From contig JH153345.1 of assembly GCA_000226015.1 (NCBI GenBank), forward strand, positions 539,570-564,459: a stretch of DNA of 24,890 bases, written 5' to 3'. Position numbers and translations under genes: made by a program. Below are positions 1 through 8,600 of the stretch, piece after piece; the first letter of the stretch is position 1, and each line of letters starts with the position of its first letter. Below the pieces are notes generated by a model that was given only the letters and a program-made list of their open reading frames with translations, was not told where the DNA came from and searched no databases. Source of the stretch: Mnemiopsis leidyi (taxonomy: Eukaryota > Ctenophora > Tentaculata > Lobata > Bolinopsidae).

Positions 1-178
1 AAGTCCGGTGAAATACTGTGTTTTCAACTGATTAATTATAACAAATTTCAAAAATAACTGCAAATTAAAAGACCAAAAATCAAGTTTTTTTGACATGAAG
101 TAGGGTGGGGTTCCGACTGTGATGATGTCATTTATGGTAATTTACCTCTGACATTTAGGGGGGTTTTGTCATGATGAC

Positions 179-199
179 GGGGGGGGGGGGGGGAGGGGG
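179..199 (+). repeat. Poly-G tract (15 G, A, 5 G)
   Basis: A homopurine G run is visible directly. It may be length-polymorphic or G-quadruplex-prone. Confidence 0.95.
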
Positions 200-576
200 T
201 AAAAACTACTGAAAATTTGCTGACGTCATATTGTGAACGACCCCCAATAAACATATTTTGTCTCAAATTTCGGTTTTCATTTCATAATTTTACTTCCACT
301 TGGTCTTTCAAATTTCCACGTTAGACATTTACTTTAAACTCTAATCAACAGAACGGCGAGTTAACCACATAGTCCACACTCTGTCAGTCGAATTTACTTC
401 GAGTATGCAAAGGCAATTTTATAAACGTGTCTAAATCTGACTGCTCGCGGGCATGACCGTGTTCGCTAGGTTCAGTGAAATAGGATCAACAGACATATTC
501 CGGGCCGCACTGTTAAATATATTGCTGAAACTTCTTTACGGCTTAAACCTAACTTCATTGTTCGGTTTGTCAGACT

Positions 577-582
577 TTTAAT
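577..582 (-). terminator. Possible ATTAAA polyadenylation signal of gene 2
   Basis: TTTAAT on the plus strand gives ATTAAA about 70 nt past the gene 2 stop. This is the common variant signal; the call is weak in AT-rich DNA. Confidence 0.3.
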
Positions 583-649
583 ATTCTGAATGGTTTGATT
601 ATATGTTTCAATATGATATGACTATGAACGACTTGCATTTTCGCATAGT

Positions 650-753
650 TTAAGTTACGCCAATTTGATGATTTCTAGAGCTAGTTGATTTTTTAAATCT
701 AAAAACCTCGCATTGATCTTCTTCCGTTTCTGTTACAGTATCGTCACTCTTAT
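650..753 (-). CDS. Gene 2 exon 8: acidic C-terminus and stop
   Basis: Acceptor gattttcag, phase 1 in. It encodes KSDDTVTETEEDQCEVFRFK, then KSTSSRNHQIGVT and a stop at 650-652. The acidic character continues that of exon 7. A 153-bp intron separates them. Confidence 0.55.
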
Positions 754-3700
754 CTGAAAATCGGTCATGCGGGTATTTTTGAGGTAATTCAAATCGAAAG
801 TTCACATCTAGGGATTTAATTAAGTTTAAAGTTAACGCCCAGAGAATTGATATAGTAAAAGTTCGTAATTTTGACGTTAAAAAATACTGAAAATAATTAA
901 ACGTACCACTACCAGGTAGATTAGGAAACAGGTTGTCGGGGACGTCATCAAGATTCAAATTTAAATTGTCATCCTCTCGAGAGTCCTTTGTATCTACGCT
1001 AAACTGGATAGTGCCTGAAATGTTTCCATAACTCATCTTACTTAACTATATAAGGCCGCTCATAAATAGTTGGCCGACTGGATTATATTATTATATATTA
1101 TATAACCATGTTTATGCTCTACTTGCCATCATGTCACTTACATCGGGATTTATGTCGGAGATAATTGTTTAAAAAATCAAATCAGTCTTCATAATATTAT
1201 AATAGTGATAGTGATCCGCGGGTTTTGAAAATCTACTCAAAAAAATCTCAATGCCCTCACCTGGTCGAGGCCCGACAAATTCACCGCTAGTTTTTGGGTC
1301 GAATTTCTCCAATGTTCCTTCAATTTCTTCTGGGATAAAACCATGAGTCTCTCCAGGCCCGGCAACCGACCATCCAACTTGCACCTAGATGAATTTTTAG
1401 GTTCAAATAGAAGTTGAAACCGACGGGTTTAAATGCTGTTTGGTCTGGACTAACAGTAAATTAAATTTGTTTAAAAAACTTAAAATTACAATTAAATTGG
1501 AAACTTAAAAATTTTGCAATTTTATAATATTTAAGAATACAAGAACAATTTAAAGGGCAAGTGAACCTGTCCAGGGAGGAGCTCCTGATGATCTTGGATA
1601 GCTTTAAATGGAGTTGTCAACGTACCAGTTCCTGAATATGAGATAATGATAGCTTTAAATGGAGTTATAGTCAACGTACCAGTTCCTGAGTAAGAGATAA
1701 TGATAGCTTTAAATGGAGTTATAGTCAATGTACCAGTTTCTGAGTAAGACATAACAATAGCTTTAAATGGAGTTATAGTCAATGTACCAGTTCCTGAGTA
1801 AGAGATAACAATAGTTTTAAATGGAGGTATAGTCAATTTACCAGTTTCTGAGTAAGACATAACAATAGCTTTAAATGGAGTTGTAGTCAATGTACCAGTT
1901 TCTGAGTAAGAGATAACAATAGTTTTAAATGGAGGTATAGTCAATGTACAAGTTTCTGAGTAAGAGATAACAATAGCTTTAAATGAAGTTATAGTCAATG
2001 TACCAGTCCCTGAGTAAGAGATAACAATAGCTTTAAATGTTATAGTCAATGTACCAGTTCCTGAGTAAGAGATAATGATAGCTTTAAATGGAGTTATAGT
2101 CAATGTACCAGTCCCTGAGTAAGAGATAACAATAGCTTTAAATGGAGTTATAGTCAATGTACCAGTTCCTGAGTAAGACATAACAATAGCTTTAAATGGA
2201 GTTATAGTCAATGTACAAGTTTCTGAGTAAGAGATAATAATAGCTTTAAATGGAGTTATAGTCAATGTACCAGTTTCTGAGTAAGACATAATAAATATAA
2301 CACATTATAGGTTTTGGCTGGGAATTGTCGAGCTTCAACTTTGATGACGAGCAACACTTTTGGCATAGGATGATGACAGCTTTGCTTTTAAATCCAGTGC
2401 AAAAGTGCTAAAGTACCGTGTTACCAAACGGAAATCCCTGTGACACGTTAAATGGAATTCGGAAAGATCGCAAGCATGAGACTCGAACCTCAACCTATTA
2501 ATTTACCAGTGGCATTTTCACGTGACAATTGATTTGAAAACCAATCTCTCGTCAATAAAGTGACAACTAGATTTCATGAAAAAATTGAAGTCGCAAGGGT
2601 AAATCATGATTATTCACAGTTAAACCTATCAAGAAGTGATATCTAATGAGAAAAGTTGTCAATTTACCAGACATTTCGATGTCGATCGTATTTCCAGCCT
2701 GGGGGATGCCAAATCCCCATTTTTCTGCAACTTCGGGAAACCTGTCGGGGAATTCCTCTGATCCGCCCTTGGGAGCAGAAACGGGAAGCTGGTACGTCAG
2801 GTCCGGCAGAGGAGTGATGTTACCTTCTCCCTTCTCTCTGAAAGTCATTTGGTTGGCGAATTGGTTACTTCGCGAAATTTCGGAGCTTTCACGGTTGAAA
2901 CATCAGTATGACTATGTGATTGATTAAACGTATTTTGCTTTCATATTAAAAATGGCGCTAAAGCTTTAACCTCAGTTACTGTGAGTCCTGATCGCTATTG
3001 GTTCCGCTAAAATAGCAAAGAAACGTAGAAGATATCGGAATCGCTATATCATAAATCCAGGGATGTCAAATGGTGGCGAATAAATACTTTACGTTTACGT
3101 TTACGTTAATATCAGGTTTGAGCATTTATCAAACTGCAGAATAGAATCAAATCAAAATTGACAGTTATCATTGAGATGGGAGATAGGAATATTCTGAATA
3201 AAACTTTCTTGATCGGCCAAATTGATCGCAGATTGGAAATTTGCTGTAGAACTGCAGTTTCAGGTTTCTTCTCCTTGCTCGCTTTTCGAGCTTTATAACG
3301 ATATATTGCATTTGCTGGTCATTAATTTTCGATCAAAACGTTGAAATGCCAAAAACGAAAAATAAAAAAGACGATAAAACAGCCAAATTCCCAATCATGG
3401 AGAAGGTGGGATACCTTTTAAGGACGCTATCGGAGTTCATGGGAGACGTCATGTGAATCTGAACTTCCACCGTTTTCGAAGTTTCCAACTCCGCCCCGTC
3501 CACCTCGACGTTTTCCTCTGGTATGCTGCACTTAGATATTTCTGGATTTTGGGTACGTTTTTCGTTATTTTTGATGTGCTCACACGTTCGCGGCTTGTTG
3601 GCTTTTGGAATACGATAGAGAGGCGTTGACGGAGGTTTAGCATAAGTCCGACCATCGATAACGTTGCTGGTACTTGAAAACACGGGAGAGGAAGACTTAG

Positions 3701-4662
3701 GTGCAAAAAAGGGTGTCTCGTCCTTGGCCGATTGTTCTTCAATAGTAGTATCTACGTTTTGCGATGAGGAGAGTAAGCATTGCCCGTTCTGAAATTTTGA
3801 TTCATTGCTGAACTGAGGAGTGACGTCACGAGAAGTGCCGTTTCGCGAGAGTGTAACACCACGCGGTTGTGAGAAGTCACGCGGGGGTGTGACGTCACGC
3901 GGTGGTGTGACGTCACGCGTTGGTGTGACGTCACGCGATACTGATATAGGAGGTTGGAACTTAGGAGCGTTCGATGGGCATACGGGTGAGGTGTGTCTGT
4001 TGTCTAAGGTTTGTGTTGAGTATTCTGTTATGAAAACTTTCTTGTCCTGATTTAGGAAGCTGAAATAAGAATTTTTTGCCTGGATAAAATTTGAATCAAA
4101 TTGGTGATCTAGAGAAAAACTTGACATTGGATTCTGGATAGCTGATGCTCTCAATGAAAAAATTTGTAACTTTCCGGAATTCCGGCTGTAACCATGGTAG
4201 CCACTATAGCAATGCACATGGTTACATAAGTAACATACCTTCTGGGTGAGGCCTGTGGGGGTGGGTCCTCCCGACGGATGGTCGGGGGACTGTAACCAAT
4301 CAAAGCGTTATGTTTCAGGATGGGAGGCAGGTCTTCGCTCGGCTTGAAGGGGTCCTGGAGTCTGCCAGGAGCGACTGATGTACTGTCTTGGTTAAGGGCA
4401 ATTTATTAAATTTGGTTTCGAACTAGCGAGGTAAATCCGATATATTGGATATAGCCAATTTCGTTTATCAAGAAAGCTAAAATTAACAATGTCGATAATA
4501 TTAAAATAGCAAATTTTGATCTGATAAGAGTCAGATCACCTACTGTGTACCTGGCCGGTTGGATGGAATGATTTCGTCCGGTAGTTTCTTAACGTCCTCC
4601 GCTTCTTGGACGTCTACCTTGCTTTTCTTCTTCTTTTTCTTTTTTGAATCTAAGTGCATCAT
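650..4662 (-). CDS. Unrecognised multi-exon protein with coding minisatellites, eight exons, apparently complete
   Basis: Joined exons (minus strand): 4662-4551, 4386-4239, 4185-3415, 2837-2668, 1631-1567, 1384-1261, 1014-907, 753-650. All phases agree, giving 1602 nt and 533 residues; using the first acceptor of the repeat array (2276) gives 748. Order of parts: Lys-rich start (SKKKKKKKSK, residues 6-15), Pro-rich segment (38-86, with LPPILKHNALIGYSPPTIRR), Ser/Thr-rich exon with seven RDVTP-type hexapeptides, a part rich in Gly, Thr and hydrophobics (345-463), and an acidic tail ending at a stop. No signal peptide or membrane helix survives splicing. I do not recognise a family and infer no function. 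The model rests on splice sites, phase agreement and similar composition across exons, without homology. Confidence 0.7.
907..1014 (-). CDS. Gene 2 exon 7: acidic segment
   Basis: Acceptor catttcag and donor gtacgt, phase 1 in and 1 out. It encodes TIQFSVDTKDSREDDNLNLN and continues DDVPDNLFPNLPGS. An alternative start is the ATG at 1036-1034 if this were the first exon of a separate small gene. Confidence 0.6.
1261..1384 (-). CDS. Gene 2 exon 6
   Basis: Acceptor catctag and donor gtgagg, phase 0 in and 1 out. It encodes VQVGWSVAGPGETHGFIPEE, then IEGTLEKFDPKTSGEFVGPR plus P. The composition (Gly, Glu, Thr, aromatic) matches exons 4 and 5. The frame stays open past the donor to 1169, but the donor is strong and the downstream phase fits. 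Confidence 0.65.
1567..1631 (-). CDS. Gene 2 exon 5, minimal form (last acceptor of the repeat array)
   Basis: Acceptor catattcag at 1632-1634 and donor gttcac, phase 1 in and 0 out. It encodes TGTLTTPFKAIQDHQELLPG plus Q. The 5' end of this exon is the youngest-diverged end unit of a 54-bp array. The first acceptor of the array (2277-2279) would make the exon 1567-2276, 710 nt, in the same frame. Confidence 0.6.
1597..2289 (-). repeat. 54-bp minisatellite, 13 units, spanning a splice acceptor and its exon
   Basis: Thirteen tandem units read SYS(E/G)TGTLTITPFKAI(V/I)(I/V/M) on the minus strand. Two units are 51 bp because one codon is missing, and no unit breaks the frame. Every unit includes a TTACTCAG- or TATTCAG-type 3' splice site preceded by a short pyrimidine tract, then the first codons of gene 2 exon 5. 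Confidence 0.95.
2668..2837 (-). CDS. Gene 2 exon 4
   Basis: Acceptor atgactttcag and donor gtaaat, phase 2 in and 1 out. It encodes EKGEGNITPLPDLTYQLPVS through EKWGFGIPQAGNTIDIEMS. Acceptors further upstream (for example at 2860s) are also phase-compatible and would add about 8 to 14 residues. No family is recognised. Confidence 0.65.
3415..4185 (-). CDS. Gene 2 exon 3: long low-complexity exon with RDVTP repeats
   Basis: 771 nt, phase 2 in and 2 out. The acceptor is ttacag at 4186-4191; an alternative at 4204-4205 is in the same phase and adds six codons. It is rich in Ser, Thr, Asn and Pro with a hexapeptide array. The donor is gtatcc after CTTAAAAG. Without splicing the frame would continue into a hydrophobic tail ending at 3333, but that stretch is pyrimidine-rich and reads as intron. 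Confidence 0.65.
3816..3938 (-). repeat. 18-bp coding repeat, seven units (SRDVTP-type), with CRE palindromes
   Basis: The 123-nt array encodes SRDVTP, TRDVTP, PRDVTP, PRDFSQ, PRGVTL, SRNGT and SRDVTP; one unit is a codon short. The palindrome TGACGTCA occurs exactly at 3821-3828, 3890-3897, 3908-3915 and 3926-3933, the last three at an 18-bp spacing. The units keep the gene 2 reading frame throughout. Confidence 0.9.
4239..4386 (-). CDS. Gene 2 exon 2: Pro-rich segment
   Basis: Acceptor after ttaaccaag and donor gtatgt, phase 1 in and 2 out. It encodes STSVAPGRLQDPFKPSEDLP, then PILKHNALIGYSPPTIRRED and PPPQASPR. Its codon use looks truly coding, and the other frames are interrupted. Confidence 0.7.
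4551..4662 (-). CDS. Gene 2 exon 1: Lys-rich N-terminus
   Basis: Two adjacent ATGs (4662-4660 and 4659-4657) open MMHLDSKKKKKKKSKVDVQ, and the exon reaches NRP before donor gtacac, phase 1. The Lys run resembles a nuclear or nucleolar signal; that is inference only. Confidence 0.65.
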
Positions 4663-5381
4663 GGTATGAACTGAGTTATGATACGGAATAATCTTCAGAT
4701 AAACTCCTTAAACCATTATCGTTATAAATTTAACTTTCCTGTACACCTATAAACCTGAAGCTGTTTATAAACCATTGCTCTACCGCCAAGTGCTATAATG
4801 CTCTGCCTCCATATAGTTACCTGCAGCGGGCTTAATAGACTCATTTTACAACCAGAGCTACCCTAGTGTATTGCACTGATTGTAATGAAGTTAAAAGTTG
4901 TCATACTATCCCTTTTGCATTTTCAAATTAATACTAGAATCATACCTACTTTAGTTATTTTGAATAGTCGCCCGTAAATCTCTTTAAGGGATTGATGCTT
5001 GGGACCTCAGTAAGATCCTAACACTCCGATACTAATAAACTTGAAATTGATAATGAACGTTTTACGATAACTTCAGATAAAAAGTTGTCTACTGTAGATA
5101 CTTAAATTTTGGTTTTGTGGTCTGATTACATAATAATATTAACATGGTCCCATCTCAAATACCAATTATTACCTTTATAGGCGTATTCTTAATCGAATGT
5201 CACAGCAGTACAGCACAATCAAGAGGCTGACATCGAATTCACAATTATAATACTAAGATTGATTTTTGAGCTCATTCATGATGCGCTGATCGAACCCTGT
5301 ATCGTCCACCATGATTAAAAACAACATTTATTTTTTCTGTTCGAGAAATGCAGTAAAACTAAACAAATAAAAGTCTTAACA
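4663..5381. other. Intergenic: kinase 3' UTR and gene 2 upstream region
   Basis: About 720 bp separates the kinase stop from the first ATG of the downstream same-strand gene. It holds the kinase poly(A) signal. On the minus strand, a pyrimidine-poor but AG-ending site (actcag) lies 8 nt before the gene 2 ATG and could be the acceptor of a 5' UTR intron. I see nothing else. Confidence 0.5.
5327..5332 (-). terminator. Polyadenylation signal AATAAA of the NEK kinase gene
   Basis: TTTATT on the plus strand reads AATAAA on the coding strand, 50-55 nt beyond the kinase stop codon, in an A/T-rich setting. Confidence 0.65.
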
Positions 5382-5677
5382 TTACATTAGCTTACTAGCA
5401 TTTCCTGTTGACTTTTTGGTTTTCTTCACGAGTCTCTTCTCGTTATTAGTCCCAATGTTAACTACGCTTGGTCTAGCGGTTATTCGGCGGTTTTTGTTGT
5501 TGTTACTCACCCCAGCCTGCCCTCTCTTGGCCGGATGAGCTGACCTGCGATAGTTAAGTTCATCTATTTTTAGTTCATCTATTTTTAGTTCATCTATTTT
5601 TAGTTCATCTATTTTTAGTTCATCTATTATTAGTTCATCTATTATTAGTTCATCTATTTTCATGCAACGTGATTGCA
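5382..5677 (-). CDS. NEK kinase exon 9: basic repeat-bearing tail and stop
   Basis: Acceptor cttccag, phase 1 in. The exon encodes QSRCM, seven [10 protein letters not shown] units, then a basic region with [11 protein letters not shown] and [10 protein letters not shown], ending at a stop at 5382-5384. An AATAAA signal lies about 50 nt downstream. No coiled coil or known NEK tail domain is evident. Confidence 0.8.
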
Positions 5678-8600
5678 CTGGAAGAGGTGAAAGCCATCTT
5701 TTGTACCTAGAAGTTAGAACATTTTTGACATTCCAGCATATTCTATTGCAGCATTCGTTATCGCAGCCGTCATTTCGATCGGCTATTTCGATTTTCGAGT
5801 AAGAGTAAGATCGAATCTGGCTATTCGTTATAACACTATGCTCCAGGTAGTCAAACGTTAAACAACAAGCTAGTAGCCCAGTATTTCAGCGTTAAAATGG
5901 TTTATTTCAAGTGATCATGTGACCAGCTGCGCCGAATCAGATGGTCAGGTGACTGAAAGTGGAGTATAACTATGAGACTTAAATCTTAGAAACACAGTAC
6001 ATACGGGCTAGATCAACGTCTATTGTCTAACTCAACGGTTACTGACGTCAATAGTTATCTGTTTATATTATTCAGTTAATTTTGATTTTTATTATTTAGT
6101 TAACTGTATGTCCAATTATTGAATTTATCTTTTAAAAAGCGATTTCGAGGGTGGACTTATGGCTAGCTTTTAAGCTAAGATTAATATGTTTACCTATAAA
6201 CATCGTTTAACTGCATACATCATTGACTTTGAGTCATGAGTCATGAGTAATGATTATCGCATAGCCTACACCTTTACTTTTCACTTTAATTATGGTGTGT
6301 AGAGTGTAGACTGTAGCTGCGATTTAAATTTGCGGTAACTAGCTAACTTGTCCATTCACGATCCACGGTGGTCAGAGCATACATTGCTGTGTTCAGTGAC
6401 CGACAAATGGATCTGCCATATAGCGCATTAGCGCGTCATTTTTTTTCTGGTAGCACTAGGGTCGTGAACTGTGAAGTGTTTATTTTCAGGGCAGTTATCT
6501 TGCATCGGAATTTTTGACAAAATTTAACGTACCTGCTTCAGTTAGGTTATTCAGGTAATTCATTGAGACAACTTTCTGAATCATGCTCAAAGCATCACCC
6601 CTCTATACCGGTTTCGAGTTGGAAATCTAAGAAAATTTGGGGGCTTAAAGTTGCAAGTTTTGTTATTTCTGTCAATTAGATTTCTTCCAGAGGGCCAAGG
6701 CCGAATCTTAGATATTGGAGTATTTTTATCCCCTCCAAAATCGTTACTTCTGTCAAAATCACGTAAATACTTAAATACTACGTAAAATGGCAATATTACC
6801 AAAATTCCAAATTTTTACCCGTAACGGTAAATTTCCTTCTTTTGGGAAAATAACCTTTTTTTGATTTCCTCAATGTAAATGCTCTTTATTCATTATTATA
6901 TTCTAAGGTGATTTCGACTCCCGTTGAGTTTTGAAACACCCTGTACAGTCAAATTCGCTAGACAGATTTGGTGTTTCCCCCTTACAATAGTAGCCTTTGC
7001 TTTAAGTCTGGAGGAAGTCGCAGTTTTCAGAGGGGTAAGTGCCCTAAACGGTCGGGGCGATCAATTTGCCAAACGTGGGGAGGTGGTAATTGAAATTTGG
7101 GGTAGTTTTGATGGTGGGAAAGCATATTTGCTTATAGTTAGGAAGTAAAAGTTAAAACCGGAATGCAATTGAAATTGTCTGGATTTTTTGTTAAAGTCGG
7201 GTGGAAAGCAAATATCTGGGGTCTTTAAATTTTGTTCTTCAACAACAAAAAAATTTGTCTTAGGTATGTCGAAATTTGACGGTAGCACGGATAATTAATT
7301 AAAAAACTCAAACGCAACATTTTATCCAAATTTCATCATACCTGTCAAGTTTCGCAGTTGATTAAAACTTGTTTGATGTTGTAGCTCTTTATTTCAGAAC
7401 TATTTAATGTTTAATTGGTAACTCATGTAAGCTGTAATCTTTATGGTATTCGCAAACATCTATGGTTAAAACATTCAAAGTATTTACGACAAAATACGAG
7501 AAACAGTCGAATTGGCATTGCTGCGTTATTTTTGGACAAATCTATCAGCATTCAGCAACACATTCATTATACGTAATACATTATGATCCGAATTCCGGAG
7601 CTCTAACAAGTTTTAAGCATATGGAAAATTTAAGAACATCAGTCGCTCGGTCAAATTTTTGGAAGGCTTACATATAAAATCCGATCTATTAGTATGGCCA
7701 TATTTTTTTATAACCAAAAAGGATTTGGTTGTATTGACTTTGATGTATTGGTTTGTTTTTATTTTAGGTTTTGATTTTCTCTCGATCTATCCGCCTGCAA
7801 AATCTGGCTCTTCAAATCCATTTGTAATCAGCATTTGGCGGAAACTTTGAATGAGTAATATACCTTCATTCAATCAAATTAACATTAATTATGTTATTGA
7901 TTATTATTATTTAAGTTAAAGAAATTCTTGAGCAGAGCCAGAAGAATTCATGGTCTGAGAAATAGATAAAATTAGAAACCACGTACTGTCTCTCGGTTTC
8001 TTTATCAGTAATGTAGACAGAGAGTTGTTCTTTAACCTCCGGTAGGTTTAGGATTGCCGTTGCTCTGCGGAATATGCAAACTGTAAACGCACTTTGTCAT
8101 TTAGAATAACTATAACTGTTTATATAAGCACAGTAAAGTTGAATCACTTTCCGCCCTAACTTAGTGCCAGTATAAATGTCAGTAAAGTCAGTACAAAGAT
8201 TTCGCTACTTTTTTTTCAAAAATTTCTTGAAGACCTTACGTCGGCCTGGACTCAGGAGACTTCTGCAAGCTTTTTTCGATCAGCATCTTCACCAAGTTTG
8301 AGTACATGGGAGGGATGTCGTCGTAACTCCCTTTTACTATCTTGTAGCACAGGCTTACCTGTTAGAATAAGGAATGTTGAATACAGCTCATAGTTATGTA
8401 GCTGGTTTATCATAATATCGCTGCCTTATGATGATATAGCTGCCTCATTATAATGTAGCTGCCCAATAATAATATAGCTGCCTTATAAAAAAATAGCAGC
8501 TGCCTAATTATAATGCAAAAAACGCAAATTTAGGTCACTTCCTTAGACGGAATAGCCTGAGGTGCTCATCTACTTTTCTGTAACCCTGAGCCACTCCGTA

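Larger units (their letters stand above)
1..649. other. Region downstream of gene 2, with poly-G tract and repeat core
   Basis: No gene is supported. It contains a run of 15 G at 179-193 followed by A and five more G, and a repeat core at 221-240 (TGACGTCATATTGTGAACGA) that recurs near 24328. Confidence 0.5.

Noticed and set aside
754-906. Continuous frame between gene 2 exons 7 and 8
   Set aside because: A single open frame runs through, but donor gtacgt and acceptor gattttcag are good and the intervening residues differ in character. Retention of this 153-bp, three-divisible intron is possible.
2460-2500. GGTTCGAGTCTC on the minus strand, like a tRNA B box
   Set aside because: No matching A box, acceptor stem or cloverleaf around it.
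2646-2927. 93-codon plus-strand frame opposite gene 2 exon 4
   Set aside because: It is a shadow of the minus-strand exon, whose frame has matching splice sites and phases.
3333-3414. Hydrophobic C-terminal tail of the long minus-strand frame, looking like a membrane anchor
   Set aside because: It follows a usable donor (gtatcc), is a pyrimidine-rich stretch typical of intron, and the next exon fits in phase. Kept only as an alternative end.
7462-7850. Two overlapping plus-strand frames in intron 7
   Set aside because: Short, AT-driven, no recognisable domain.
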